Part shown: positions 1 to 7,977 of the stretch, piece after piece
How positions within the stretch are numbered: position 1 is the stretch's first letter
Layout of the letters: every line of letters begins with the position of its first letter
Assembly: GCF_030372065.1 (NCBI RefSeq)
Contig: NZ_JAUDEA010000001.1
Span: 62,001 to 126,000 of the forward strand
DNA from: Thermophilibacter provencensis
Lineage (GTDB): Bacteria; Actinomycetota; Coriobacteriia; Coriobacteriales; Atopobiaceae
Reading direction: 5' to 3'
Length of the DNA: 64,000 nucleotides
Translations under genes and position numbers: made by a program
Notes under the pieces: model-generated
Seen by the model: only the letters and a program-made list of their open reading frames with translations
Told to the model about the DNA's origin: nothing
The model's database searches: none

Positions 1-127
1 AGATCTCGCCGGGCACCGGGATCATCCGCCCACCCAGGCCGCGCCGCTCGCAGCACTCCTCACATGACATCGCAGCCGCCGTGGTGGGAAACGTCACCAC
101 CAGAGACGGCACCCGCACGCGCGCCAT
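1..127 (-). CDS. DUF3343 protein, partial (putative Se/S carrier)
   Basis: This frame opens at an ATG at 127 and runs off the left edge without a stop, giving 42 residues. The visible part contains VVTFPTTAAAMSCEECC and RMIPVPGEI, the pattern of small DUF3343 proteins: a short beta strand, a cysteine-containing turn, then an RxIPVPxxI segment. DUF3343 proteins are annotated as putative selenium/sulfur carriers and are often encoded beside yedF. Here it follows yedF by about 20 bp in the same direction, so it is probably the last gene of the module. The family call rests on this N-terminal half only. Confidence 0.72.
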   Translation of the reverse strand, partial: MARVRVPSLVVTFPTTAAAMSCEECCERRGLGGRMIPVPGEI

Positions 128-146
128 CGCCCGTCGCCCGCCGGCC

Positions 147-788
147 CTACGGCCTCACCACGAGGCTCGCGCCGGTGAGCCGCTGCGCGATCACGTACAT
201 GTTGGTGACCTCGCCCACGGCCAGCGTGTCCGCAATGCCGTAGTGGTCGAGGCAGGTGCCGCAGGTGAGCACCTCCACGCCGGAGGCCGCAAGGCCGCGC
301 AGGTCCTCGAGCGCCGCCGAGCCCTCGCAGCTGAGATGCGCGCCGCCGTTGTAGAGCAGCACGCAGGCCGGCAGCTCGTCGAGCTGCGTGAGCGAGTAGA
401 CGAAGCTCCCCATGAGCTTCTTGCCGAGGACGTCGTCGCCGACGCCCATGCACTCGGAGGTGATCGCCACCACCACGTTCTTGCGCGCAGCTGCCGCGCC
501 CGGCACCGGCACCTCGCACGTAGCCGACTCCGCCTCTGCGTCGCTCACGCCCAGCGCCACGGACGTGGTCACGGTCACGCGCCACTCCTTCTCGCCCAAC
601 CGCTCGCTCGCCACCGTGCAGCCCTTGCCCTCGCCCATGCGCGTGAGGTTCTGCACCGCGATCTCGTTGTCCACAAGGGTCTCCACGCTGCCCGGGCCCG
701 CGAGCGCGCCCAGCGCCTTGAGGGTTCGCACCACGGGGATGGGGCACGCCTCGCCCCGCGCGTCAATCGTGAGCACCGTCTCTGCCAT
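147..788 (-). CDS. yedF: Selenium metabolism protein YedF (TusA-like + DsrE-like)
   Basis: The 213-residue product begins with a TusA/SirA-like domain: residues 1-75 carry GEACPIPVVRTLKAL with the conserved Cys-Pro-x-Pro. A DsrE-like domain follows from about residue 100, ending with EVLTCGTCLDHYGI, which holds two further cysteines. This two-domain layout is that of the YedF family of Haft and Self, linked to selenium-dependent cofactor traits rather than to thiolation of tRNA. I chose the ATG at 788 because GGGAGA lies just upstream; an ATG at 800 is possible. It sits downstream of the activase and double-cubane genes, with yqeC divergent, which supports a role in selenium or sulfur delivery. 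Confidence 0.85.
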   Translation of the reverse strand: MAETVLTIDARGEACPIPVVRTLKALGALAGPGSVETLVDNEIAVQNLTRMGEGKGCTVASERLGEKEWRVTVTTSVALGVSDAEAESATCEVPVPGAAAARKNVVVAITSECMGVGDDVLGKKLMGSFVYSLTQLDELPACVLLYNGGAHLSCEGSAALEDLRGLAASGVEVLTCGTCLDHYGIADTLAVGEVTNMYVIAQRLTGASLVVRP

Positions 789-860
789 GTTGTCTCCCAT
801 CCGGCCCGTCCGGGCCTCGCTCAGCGGGCGAGAAGAACCTCAACCCGCGTCTCGTACAGC

Positions 861-1646
861 CTACTCCAGCTCCTGCGCCACGAGCGCTGCGCCAATGGCG
901 CCGGCGAAGCGCGCCTCCGGGCATGTGCTCACGCGCGCGCCGAGCTTCTCGCCCAGCAGCTCGACCACTAGCTCGTTGTCGCAGAGCCCGCCCGTGAGAT
1001 AGTACGGCGTCGCGCCACCCGCAGACCCCACGAGCGTTGCCACGCGGCCAACAACGCTCTCGATCACGCCGCGCGCGATGTTCTCCCGCGGCTCCCCGCG
1101 GCCCACGAGGCTGATGACCTCGCTTTCCGCAAACACGGTGCACATGCTCGTGATCTGCGTCGGCTCGCCCGCGCGCGCCAGCGCCGAGAGCTCGCCGTGG
1201 GACACGCCCAGACGATCCGCCATGATCTCCAGAAACCGACCGGTTCCCGCCGCGCACTTGTCGTTCATCACAAACTTGGCCACGCGAGCGCCGCGCAGGC
1301 GAATCACCTTGGTGTCCTGGCCGCCCACGTCGATCACGGTGCCGTCGGCCCCAAAGAGCCACGCGGCGCCGCGGCCGTGGCAGGTGATCTCGGTCACAAC
1401 CTTGTCCGCATACGGCACCGCCACGCGTCCGTAGCCCGTTGCCACCACGCGCGTGCCGAACGCGGAAAAGGGGCTGTCTCCCTTCCACGTCTCGAGCGCT
1501 GCGCGAGCGCGCCCGGCAGCATCCACGCTGGAGAAGCCCGTGGGCATGAGCTCGGTGCGCACGAGCTTACCGCCCGCATCCACCACGGCGACCTTCGTGG
1601 CCGTGGAGCCGATGTCAACGCCTATGCCCAGGCGCCCAGCCGGCAC
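861..1646 (-). CDS. Acyl-CoA dehydratase activase / double-cubane protein reductase (BadF/HgdC family)
   Basis: This 261-residue ASKHA-fold ATPase has the N-terminal phosphate loop GVDIGSTATKVAVVD and the second loop VIDVGGQDTKVI. The two cysteines that bridge a [4Fe-4S] cluster between subunits of HgdC-type activators are present, in NDKCAAGTGRF and SMCTVFAESEV. The family passes single low-potential electrons to its partner at the cost of ATP. The partner is the protein encoded immediately upstream. The start is a GTG; the purine stretch GAGAAGGA just before it is the only Shine-Dalgarno candidate and overlaps a copy of the 9-mer GGCGAGAAG. Confidence 0.88.
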   Translation of the reverse strand: MPAGRLGIGVDIGSTATKVAVVDAGGKLVRTELMPTGFSSVDAAGRARAALETWKGDSPFSAFGTRVVATGYGRVAVPYADKVVTEITCHGRGAAWLFGADGTVIDVGGQDTKVIRLRGARVAKFVMNDKCAAGTGRFLEIMADRLGVSHGELSALARAGEPTQITSMCTVFAESEVISLVGRGEPRENIARGVIESVVGRVATLVGSAGGATPYYLTGGLCDNELVVELLGEKLGARVSTCPEARFAGAIGAALVAQELE

Positions 1647-1661
1647 GTCCTTCTCGCCTCC

Positions 1662-2825
1662 CTACAGCGTCTCAATGAACGCGGCGATGCGCGTCTCGAG
1701 CTGACCCATATCACCGGCGGAGTAGTCGGTCTCCACCTTCATGTACGGGATGCCGGCGCCCTCAACGGCGCGCTCCACGCGCGCGGACTCAACGTTGAAG
1801 GTGTGGCACGCCGTGAGCACGCACTCGATCACGCCGTCCACCTGGTACTTCTTGGCCATCTCGAGCGTTGCGGCAAAGCGGTCGTCGTTGGGGGTCATGA
1901 CGGAGCAGTTGATCTTGAGGTAGCGCTCGGCAATGGCCCGCAGGATGTCTGGCGCGTCCTCGTCCACCATGAAGCGGTTGGTTCGCTCGCCAGAGCAGTC
2001 GTCCTCGCAGACCACCACGCCGCCGTTCTTCTCGATGGTGGCGCCCACCTTGTTGATGACGCCGCCTACGGGACAGCCGGTGATGAGGATACGCTTGGCG
2101 GACGCGCTGATGGGACTGCCGCCCGCCTCGGCCTCCGCACGGCGCTGCTCGCACAGGCGCTCGAGGCTCTCCACGTACGCGCGCACGTCAAAGTTGAACG
2201 TGCCCGCAAACATCGTGCTCATGAGCTCAACGCCGCTCATCGCGGGCGGCACGCTCCGCTGCAGGTCGTAGAGGGCCAGAATCGCGCGGCGCAGGCGGTT
2301 GCGCAGACGCGCGGCCTCGCGCAGGGAGTCATCGGTGATCTGGATGCCGTAGAGACGCTCGAGTGCCTGCTTGAGGCCAACGACCTCCTGGTACCAGCCC
2401 TCGCGCTCGTGCTCGCGCGAGCGCCCCTGCGGCAGGTGCAGCACGTAGGTGGGCTTGAGCTCGTTCAGCAGCTCGTACATCTTCTTCTTGCCGTCACAGG
2501 TGGTCTCGCCCACGATGAGGTCACTGAAGTGCGTAAACGGGCACTTCTGCGAGTACGCAAAGCCGTAGGTCGACTTGATGAGCGGGCAGAGGTTGGCCGG
2601 CAGGACCTCCTCGGCCGCGGGGATGACCTCGTCGGAGGTGCCGCAGAGTCCCACGCCGGAGGCCCCCGCGGCGTCGATGACCTCAAGCGGCGTGTAGCTG
2701 CAGAGGTATCCCACCAGACGGCCGCCCGCCTGCTTGAAGTCCTTCACCTTGAGGAAGCTCTGGCGGCGCTGCTCGTTGAACTCCTCGAACGTGCGCGGGA
2801 GCTCGAGTGCGGTGGTCGTGGACAT
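1662..2825 (-). CDS. Double-cubane cluster protein, 2-hydroxyacyl-CoA dehydratase family (YjiM-like)
   Basis: The 387-residue protein belongs to the HgdB/BcrB/YjiM family. Conserved cysteines occur in YLCSYTP, GLCGTS, NLCPLIK, QKCPFTH and [14 protein letters not shown]; the last motif is typical of the single-subunit branch. True 2-hydroxyacyl-CoA dehydratases need two such subunits, and only one is present here. The arrangement of one subunit plus one activase matches the double-cubane [8Fe-9S] proteins described by Jeoung and Dobbek, whose physiological substrate is unknown. The ATG at 2825 follows AAGGAGGGGAC, an excellent ribosome site. It is the first gene of the operon continuing to the activase, yedF and DUF3343. 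Confidence 0.82.
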   Translation of the reverse strand: MSTTTALELPRTFEEFNEQRRQSFLKVKDFKQAGGRLVGYLCSYTPLEVIDAAGASGVGLCGTSDEVIPAAEEVLPANLCPLIKSTYGFAYSQKCPFTHFSDLIVGETTCDGKKKMYELLNELKPTYVLHLPQGRSREHEREGWYQEVVGLKQALERLYGIQITDDSLREAARLRNRLRRAILALYDLQRSVPPAMSGVELMSTMFAGTFNFDVRAYVESLERLCEQRRAEAEAGGSPISASAKRILITGCPVGGVINKVGATIEKNGGVVVCEDDCSGERTNRFMVDEDAPDILRAIAERYLKINCSVMTPNDDRFAATLEMAKKYQVDGVIECVLTACHTFNVESARVERAVEGAGIPYMKVETDYSAGDMGQLETRIAAFIETL

Positions 2826-2889
2826 GTCCCCTCCTTGAGCGACAACGTTTGCCGAAAATCGGTTAGGCACCCAAACAAAGAGTAATGCA

Positions 2890-2915
2890 GCGTTGTATTT
2901 TGAAAACTACAATGC
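2890..2915. promoter_or_regulatory. Dyad in the divergent DCCP/yqeC promoter
   Basis: GCGTTGTA and TACAATGC form a near-perfect 8-bp dyad around a 10-bp centre. The right half, AAAACTACAAT (2903-2913), recurs upstream of selD as AAAACTACAAC at 22413-22423. A possible -35 TTGAAA (2900) and -10 TAGGAT (2925) read toward yqeC with a long 19-bp spacer. The dyad lies between two divergent operons, so a bound regulator could act on both. Confidence 0.45.
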
Positions 2916-2949
2916 GCCGAACGGTAGGATATCCTCGAGGAGGAGAGAC

Positions 2950-3606
2950 ATGGCACTGGCAGAGCCCCTGGGCGTTGGGCCCGGCGTGACATCGGTCGTG
3001 GGCAGCGGCGGCAAGACGTCGCTCCTCGCGGCACTTGCGCGTGAGCTGCCGGGCACGGTCGTGCTCACCACCACAACGCACATCCTGCCGTTTGCCGGCG
3101 TGCCGCTGCTGGTCTCGCCCAGCGCCGATGAGGTTGCTGCGGCCCTTGCCACCTCGCGCGTGGTCTGCGTGGGGTCGTACGGCGAGAAGAACAAGCTCGT
3201 GGCGCCTGAGCTGGGCATTGATGCGCTGGCGTCCCTCGCCGACCACGTGCTCGTGGAGGCCGACGGCGCCCGGCGGCTCCCCCTCAAGGCGCACGCCGCC
3301 TGGGAGCCCGTGATTCCGCCGTGCACCGCGCGCACGATCCTCGTGCTGGGCGCGCTCGGGCTCGGACGGCCCGTTGCCGAGAAGGTCCATCGCCCGGAGA
3401 TCTTCTGCGAGCTGGCCGACTGCAAGCCGGAGGACGTCGCCACGCCGGAGCTCGTCGCGCGGGCGGCCAACGCCGAGGGCCTCGGTGACGTGGCGCTTGT
3501 CAACCAGGCGGACGCGGCGGCGGGGGCGGCACGCGAGCTCGAGGCCCTTCTCGCCATACCGGCACTTGTGGGCAGCGTCCAGACCGGCTGGGCCCGCCGA
3601 CTCTAG
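2950..3606 (+). CDS. yqeC: Selenium cofactor biosynthesis protein YqeC
   Basis: The 218-residue protein carries a P-loop-like stretch TSVVGSGGKTSLLAALA (residues 14-30), then TTTTHILPF and VLVEADGARRLPLKAH, which are diagnostic of YqeC. The family marks genomes that use selenium as a labile cofactor of molybdenum hydroxylases. No such hydroxylase gene is in this window. I started at the ATG at 2950 because GAGGAGGAGAGAC precedes it; the longer frame from 2893 lacks a ribosome site. It is divergent from the DCCP-yedF operon and shares an upstream box with selD. Confidence 0.88.
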   Translation: MALAEPLGVGPGVTSVVGSGGKTSLLAALARELPGTVVLTTTTHILPFAGVPLLVSPSADEVAAALATSRVVCVGSYGEKNKLVAPELGIDALASLADHVLVEADGARRLPLKAHAAWEPVIPPCTARTILVLGALGLGRPVAEKVHRPEIFCELADCKPEDVATPELVARAANAEGLGDVALVNQADAAAGAARELEALLAIPALVGSVQTGWARRL

Positions 3607-3666
3607 CGCCAGACCTCGCCGCACCCCCGTTGTCCGTGGAGAGCCGGGGCCCGCTCGCACCCCCTT

Positions 3667-3870
3667 GGTTTTGGGCAAAACGTTTGATGCAAAACGGCAA
3701 ACGCGGCGAAAGGAACGCCCTTCTTGCCAGCAACAACTGGGCAAACGCGAGTCCGCCCCGCCGCCCGGCAGCCGTCACAGCCCCGCGACATAAAACATTT
3801 GCCCCAAAACTCGCAAAAAGGCCCCGGAGGCGGCACCCTCGGGAGCGCAGAGGGGCGAGAAACCCAAAAC
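3667..3870 (+). repeat. Dispersed repeat R1, copy A (204 bp)
   Basis: The element starts with GGTTTTGGGCAAAA and ends with GAAACCCAAAAC, with an internal TTTGCCCCAAAAC forming a dyad with the start. Copy B at 6162-6365 has exactly the same length; the first 150 or so bases differ at only about two positions, after which they diverge. Copy C lies at 14433-14645. It fills most of the 381-bp gap between yqeC and the LytTR regulator; no gene is seen in the gap. Confidence 0.85.
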
Positions 3871-3947
3871 CCAGCCCCTTTGGACAAGGGCGACGGGCCG
3901 GAGGCAACGTGACGGCCAACTCCGACGCCCGTCACAACCGCTAGACT

Positions 3948-3973
3948 GTGAAAAGGGGATGGCCCTTTTCCAC
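3948..3973 (+). promoter_or_regulatory. Hairpin in the leader of the LytTR operon
   Basis: GTGAAAAGGGG and CCCTTTTCCAC form an 11-bp stem with one mismatch around a 4-nt loop, ending 14 bp before the regulator start codon. The ribosome site GGGAGGCGACC follows directly. It could be an operator or an RNA hairpin limiting translation; nothing discriminates the two. Confidence 0.35.
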
Positions 3974-3987
3974 ACCGGGAGGCGACC

Positions 3988-4701
3988 ATGTATCGAGCGC
4001 TCATCGTCGAGGACGACCCGGCCGCCGCGGACGTCCTGCGCGCACACCTCGCCCGCTTTGGGGCGGAGCGCGGCGCGGAGTTTTCCGTTGAGGCGCTCTC
4101 CTCCGCCCTTGAGTTTCTCGAGCGTCGCCCCACGGCCGACATCGTGTTTCTCGACATAGGGCTTCCCGGCATCAGCGGCATGGAGGCCGCCGAGGTCATG
4201 CGCCAGACGGACACCGTGACGCCCATCATCTTTGTGACCGATCTCGCCCAGTACGCCGTGCGCGGCTACCAGGTGGACGCGCTCGACTTCATGGTCAAGC
4301 CCGTGGAGTACGAGGACTTCTCCCTGCGCATGGGCCGCGCGATGCGCGTGATAGAGCGCAACGCAGAGCGCACGGTTGCCGTCCCCACCGCCGACGGCGT
4401 TCGCGTGGTCGCCCAGCGCGACATCATCTACGTGGAGATCTTTCGGCACGACCTCTGCTGGCACGTCACGGGCGAGTCGGAGCCGCTGCACGCGCGCGGC
4501 ACGCTCACGGCCGTGGCAGAGGGGCTCGGCAGCGAGCGCTTCTGCCGCATCTCCGCGAGCTACCTCGTCAACATGGGTCAGCTTCGGCTCATTCGGAGCG
4601 AGTCCGTGGTGATGAGCAACGGGGACGAGCTGCCCATCTCGCGTCGACGCCGCAAGGACGCGCTCGACGCGCTGACCCGCTACGTGGGCGGGAGCATCTG
4701 A
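3988..4701 (+). CDS. LytTR-family response regulator
   Basis: Residues 1-120 are a CheY-like receiver with the acidic pair Glu8/Asp9-Asp10, phospho-acceptor Asp56 in VFLDIGLPGISG and Lys104 in FMVKPVEY. Residues 127-237 form a LytTR DNA-binding domain with YVEIFRHDLCWHV and FCRISASYLVNMGQL. The length of 237 aa is standard. The stop codon overlaps the start of the kinase gene (TGATG), so the two are translationally coupled. LytTR systems usually respond to peptides or cell-surface conditions; no AgrD-like peptide gene was found nearby. Confidence 0.93.
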   Translation: MYRALIVEDDPAAADVLRAHLARFGAERGAEFSVEALSSALEFLERRPTADIVFLDIGLPGISGMEAAEVMRQTDTVTPIIFVTDLAQYAVRGYQVDALDFMVKPVEYEDFSLRMGRAMRVIERNAERTVAVPTADGVRVVAQRDIIYVEIFRHDLCWHVTGESEPLHARGTLTAVAEGLGSERFCRISASYLVNMGQLRLIRSESVVMSNGDELPISRRRRKDALDALTRYVGGSI

Positions 4702-6062
4702 TGGGCGCGGCGGGCAATACGGCGCTGACCCTCGCCGGGCTCCCCTACGACCTCATCAGCATCCTCGCGCTCTCGGCGAGAATGGCGGTGGGCATCGCAC
4801 TCTTCTCCTGGCAGCTGCCGCACCGAAGGGGCTTTGCCCGCCGCCTCACGTTGCTGCTGGCCCTCTGGGCGGCGGGTGTTGCGCTCTTCGTGGCGGCGGG
4901 CCTGCACGTGGGAGACCCCTCCCCCGTTGGCTCGGCGCTGCTGCAGCTCGCGCTCTTCTCGATGGTCCTCGTGGGCTGCACCGTGGGCGTGTACGCACTC
5001 TTTGAGACGAGCGTGTGGGTGGCGCTCTTCTGCTCCACGGCGGGCTACACCGCGCAAAACCTTGCCTCCGGTACCGGCGAGCTGGTCTTTTCCCTGCTCC
5101 CGCTCCTTGGCGTCAACCCGCGCGATCCCATGGTCGCCCTTGTCACGTGGGGGCTGAGCGCCGTGGCCGTCTTTGTGCCGTGCTACCTGCTCGTGGGCAG
5201 AAAGATCAGCAGCGAGGGGCTCTCGCAGGTTGAGGACCGCTCGATGCTCGCCATGATGGCGGTGGTGTCGCTTGTGGTCATTGGGTTTGACCTCACGATC
5301 AAGCTGCTCGGCGAGCAGGGCCTCGCGCTGGGGTACGTGGTGGTGCTGCGGCTCTTTCACGCGCTCGCGTGCGTCTTCACCCTTGCGATGGAGTACGTCC
5401 TGCTCTACCGGCGGCACCTCGAGCAGGACATGGCGGCTACCGAGCGCCTGCTTGCCGAGCGCGAGCGGCAGTACCAGATGAGCCGCGAGAACATCGAGGC
5501 CATCAACATCAAGTGCCACGACATCAAGCACCAGATTCGCTCGCTCGCCGGCGGGGGCGCCGCGGTTGACGCCCGCGTGCTCGACGACATCGAGCGCGAG
5601 GTGAGCGTGTACGACTCCGCGGTCAAGACGGGAAACGAGGCCCTGGACACCATCCTCACCGAGAAGAGCCTCGTCTGCGAGCAGCGCGGCATCACCCTTA
5701 CGTGCATCGCCGACGGAAGCGCATTGGCGGGGATGGCGCCCGCTGACCTCTACGCGCTCTTTGGCAACGCGCTCGACAACGCCATCGAGGCCGTGAGCAG
5801 GCTCGACGACCCGGCACGGCGCTCCATCTCGCTCACCGTGCGCGCCATCGTGGGCGTGGCAGCCATCCACGTGGAGAACTACTGCGACGATACGCTGGTC
5901 ATGGGTGCCGACGGCCTGCCCGAGACCACCAAGGCGGACCGTGCCAATCACGGTTATGGCACGCGCTCCATGCGCCAGATTGCCGAGCGCTACGGGGGCT
6001 CCTTCTCGGCCGTGGCCGAAGGCGGGGCCTTCATGCTGGACGTGATGATCCCACTGGCGTAG
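4701..6062 (+). CDS. GHKL sensor histidine kinase (AgrC-like)
   Basis: The first 240 residues hold about six or seven membrane segments (for example 49-68, 79-101, 143-165, 184-200, 209-236) with no extracellular ligand domain. A short coiled linker leads to CHDIKHQIR with the predicted phospho-accepting His273, then the N-box GNALDNAIEAV and the G-box NHGYGTRSMRQIAERYGG of GHKL ATPases. This is the layout of AgrC/BlpH-type sensors for peptides or membrane-active compounds. It is coupled to the LytTR regulator just upstream. Confidence 0.92.
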   Translation: MGAAGNTALTLAGLPYDLISILALSARMAVGIALFSWQLPHRRGFARRLTLLLALWAAGVALFVAAGLHVGDPSPVGSALLQLALFSMVLVGCTVGVYALFETSVWVALFCSTAGYTAQNLASGTGELVFSLLPLLGVNPRDPMVALVTWGLSAVAVFVPCYLLVGRKISSEGLSQVEDRSMLAMMAVVSLVVIGFDLTIKLLGEQGLALGYVVVLRLFHALACVFTLAMEYVLLYRRHLEQDMAATERLLAERERQYQMSRENIEAINIKCHDIKHQIRSLAGGGAAVDARVLDDIEREVSVYDSAVKTGNEALDTILTEKSLVCEQRGITLTCIADGSALAGMAPADLYALFGNALDNAIEAVSRLDDPARRSISLTVRAIVGVAAIHVENYCDDTLVMGADGLPETTKADRANHGYGTRSMRQIAERYGGSFSAVAEGGAFMLDVMIPLA

Positions 6063-6161
6063 GGGCCGACGGGGCCCACGCCCCCCTCGGCCCACGCTCC
6101 CGCCGCCGCGCCCAGCCCCGCACGCACCCACCGCCGCGCCTGGCCACGCACGCACCCCCCC

Positions 6162-6365
6162 GGTTTTGGGCAAAAAGTTTGATGCAAAACGGCAAACGCG
6201 GCGAAAGGAACGCCCTTCTCGCCAGCAACAACTGGGCAAACGCGAGTCCGCCCCGCCGCCCGGCAGCCGTCACAGCCCCGCGACATAAAACATTTGCCCC
6301 AAAACTCGAAAAAGGTCCCGGAAAGGGCATCCGGGCAAGCGCAGGAAGGCGAGAAACCCAAAACC
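6162..6365 (+). repeat. Dispersed repeat R1, copy B (204 bp)
   Basis: Same orientation and length as copy A at 3667, with the GGTTTTGGGCAAAA start, the GACATAAAACATTTGCCCC segment and the GAAACCCAAAAC end. Copies A and B are direct repeats bracketing the LytTR two-component operon. It contains one copy of the 9-mer CTTCTCGCC (6215); copy A has CTTCTTGCC at the same place. Confidence 0.85.
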
Positions 6366-6399
6366 TCTCAAAACGGTGCAAGAAGCACGCACCGCAGAG

Positions 6400-6428
6400 C
6401 CTGAAGCGACTTCTTGGAGCTTCAGGCC
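6400..6428. repeat. Small hairpin
   Basis: GCCTGAAGC and GCTTCAGGC form a 9-bp perfect stem with an 11-nt loop downstream of repeat R1-B. There is no T-run, so it is not a clear intrinsic terminator. It could still mark the 3' end of the kinase transcript. Confidence 0.4.
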
Positions 6429-6475
6429 GCAAAGAGACCTCTCCCGTCGATTACTCAACAGGTCACCATGATCGA

Positions 6476-6699
6476 GATTTGGGCCTTCGTGTAGCGCCGG
6501 GCGGCCGCGTGAGGGAATCTGGGCCTTCGTGTAGCGCTCAAATTGGGCAAATGCTTGGTTTGCGGAGCGAGACAGGGAGCCTTGGAAGAGAAAGGCCAGT
6601 TAGCGAGAACGACAACCCCGCGTGCACCTCAGAAAAGACGCTACACGAAGCGGCAGATTCCCTCACGCGGCCGCCCGGCGCTACACGAAGGCCCAAATC
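6476..6699. repeat. Inverted-repeat element R2, copy 1
   Basis: Two perfect 46-bp arms (6476-6521 and 6654-6699) face each other across 132 bp. The arms carry CTTCGTGTAGCG, and a second copy of that motif lies just inside each arm. The interior contains AAAGGCCAGTTAGC, nearly repeated in R2 copy 2 (45.7 kb). No reading frame inside is credible. Together with R1-B this accounts for the 706-bp gap 6063-6768. Confidence 0.85.
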
Positions 6700-6712
6700 C
6701 CGCAAGCAGGAC

Positions 6713-6745
6713 GGGCGCCGGCCCGCAAACCACGAGCCGGCGCCC
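6713..6745 (-). terminator. Hairpin downstream of gldA
   Basis: GGGCGCCGGC and GCCGGCGCCC form a perfect 10-bp GC stem with a 13-nt loop, 24 bp past the gldA stop. No clean T-run follows on the minus strand, so it may act with Rho or as an mRNA 3' stabiliser. Confidence 0.5.
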
Positions 6746-6768
6746 AAAATCCAATGCGAACCGAACCC

Positions 6769-7860
6769 TCACTCTGCCAGCGCGGCGCGACCGTAGGCAT
6801 CGGCGGCGAGCATGGCCGCGGCGACCTTCTCGGGCGTGACCTCAAACGGCATGTTGCCGAGGGTGTCGCTGGGCGCGCAGGCCAGCTTGGCCACCTCGAG
6901 CACGCGCTCGTAGCTCGCATCCTCAACGCCGAGCTGGGCAAACGTCACCGGCAGGCCAACCTCCACGCAGAAGTCGAGCACCTCGTAGAGCTCGTCGGCG
7001 TTCTCCAGCACGAGCTGCGTCAGCGTGCCAAAGGCGACCTTCTCGCCGTGGTAGTAGGCGTGGGTCTCGGGCATCGCGGTCATGCCGTTGTGGATGGCAT
7101 GAGCGCCGGCAAGACCCGCGGACTCAAAGCCCAGGCCGGAGAGCAGGGTGTTTGCCTCGATGATCTTCTCGACGGACTCGGTGCAGGCGCCGGCCTCCAG
7201 CGCGAGCTTGGCCTTGAGGCCGTCGGAGATGAGCGTCTCGTAACAGAGCTGCGCGAGGGCCATGGCGGCCTCGGTCACGTGGCCGCCGGCGCAGGTGGTG
7301 GCATCGGAGCGGCGGCAAGCGCGCGCCTCGAAGTAGGTGGCCAGCGCGTCACCCATGCCAGAGACCGTCAGACGCACCGGGCTCTTGGCAATGACGTCGG
7401 TGTCCATGAGGACGAGGTTGGGGTTCTGCTTGAAGAACTGGTACTCCTTGAACTGGCCGTCGTCGGTGTAGATGACGGAGAGCGCGGAGCACGGGGCGTC
7501 GGTCGCGGCGATGGTGGGCACAATGACCACGGGCACGTCGACGGCCGCGGCCACGGCCTTGGCAGTGTCGAAGATCTTGCCGCCGCCCACGCCCGCCACA
7601 AAGTCGGCACCGGACGTGCGGAACACCTCCACAAGGCGGTCGATCTCGGCCTGGGAGCACTCGCCGTTGAAGTTGTCGTAGGTGTGCGCCACGCCGGCGG
7701 CATCAAGGCTCGCCGTGATGACGTCGCCGGAGCGGCGCAGGCCGCCCTCGGAGATGACCACGAGCGCATGGGTGCCGTAGGCCTTGGCGTACTCGCCAAG
7801 ACGGGCCAGCTCGCCGGGGCCCTGGACGTACTTGCCGGGGCTGATGAAGATACGTGCCAT
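6769..7860 (-). CDS. gldA: Glycerol dehydrogenase (iron-type alcohol dehydrogenase family)
   Basis: The 363-residue protein oxidises glycerol to dihydroxyacetone with NAD+. The NAD-binding GVGGGKIFDTAKAVA is at residues 90-104. Metal ligands Asp171 (SGMGDALATYFEA), His254 (AGAHAIHNG) and His271 (THAYYHGEKVAFG) align with those of Bacillus GldA. Length and start (ATG, with AGGAAAGAGC upstream) are normal. No dihydroxyacetone kinase is encoded nearby. Two EIIA-Glc genes lie upstream on the same strand, separated from it by a terminator. Confidence 0.93.
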   Translation of the reverse strand: MARIFISPGKYVQGPGELARLGEYAKAYGTHALVVISEGGLRRSGDVITASLDAAGVAHTYDNFNGECSQAEIDRLVEVFRTSGADFVAGVGGGKIFDTAKAVAAAVDVPVVIVPTIAATDAPCSALSVIYTDDGQFKEYQFFKQNPNLVLMDTDVIAKSPVRLTVSGMGDALATYFEARACRRSDATTCAGGHVTEAAMALAQLCYETLISDGLKAKLALEAGACTESVEKIIEANTLLSGLGFESAGLAGAHAIHNGMTAMPETHAYYHGEKVAFGTLTQLVLENADELYEVLDFCVEVGLPVTFAQLGVEDASYERVLEVAKLACAPSDTLGNMPFEVTPEKVAAAMLAADAYGRAALAE

Positions 7861-7885
7861 GCTCTTTCCTCTCAGACAAAGAAAC

Positions 7886-7913
7886 GGGGCGGAGACCCCT
7901 TGGCCTCCGCCCC
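7886..7913 (-). terminator. Terminator after the distal EIIA-Glc gene
   Basis: On the minus strand GGGGCGGAG pairs with CTCCGCCCC, followed by GTTTCTTTGTC. It separates the EIIA transcript from gldA. Confidence 0.65.
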
Positions 7914-7977
7914 TATTGTTCCCCAGACGCTGCGCCCATCATGCACCTCTCGGCAAAAGGCGGACGAGAAGGGCGCG

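Noticed and set aside
1662-2825. 2-hydroxyglutaryl-CoA dehydratase
   Set aside because: That enzyme needs two paralogous subunits; only one is present and its motifs fit the double-cubane branch.
1197-2885. 562-codon plus-strand frame over the activase and double-cubane genes
   Set aside because: Antisense shadow with composition bias; the minus-strand proteins have conserved cysteine motifs.
3630-3944. 104-codon frame inside repeat R1 copy A
   Set aside because: It exists only because the repeat lacks stops; it is not maintained in copies B and C.
6179-6796. 205-codon frame across R1-B and R2
   Set aside because: Runs through an inverted repeat and a terminator; no ribosome site.
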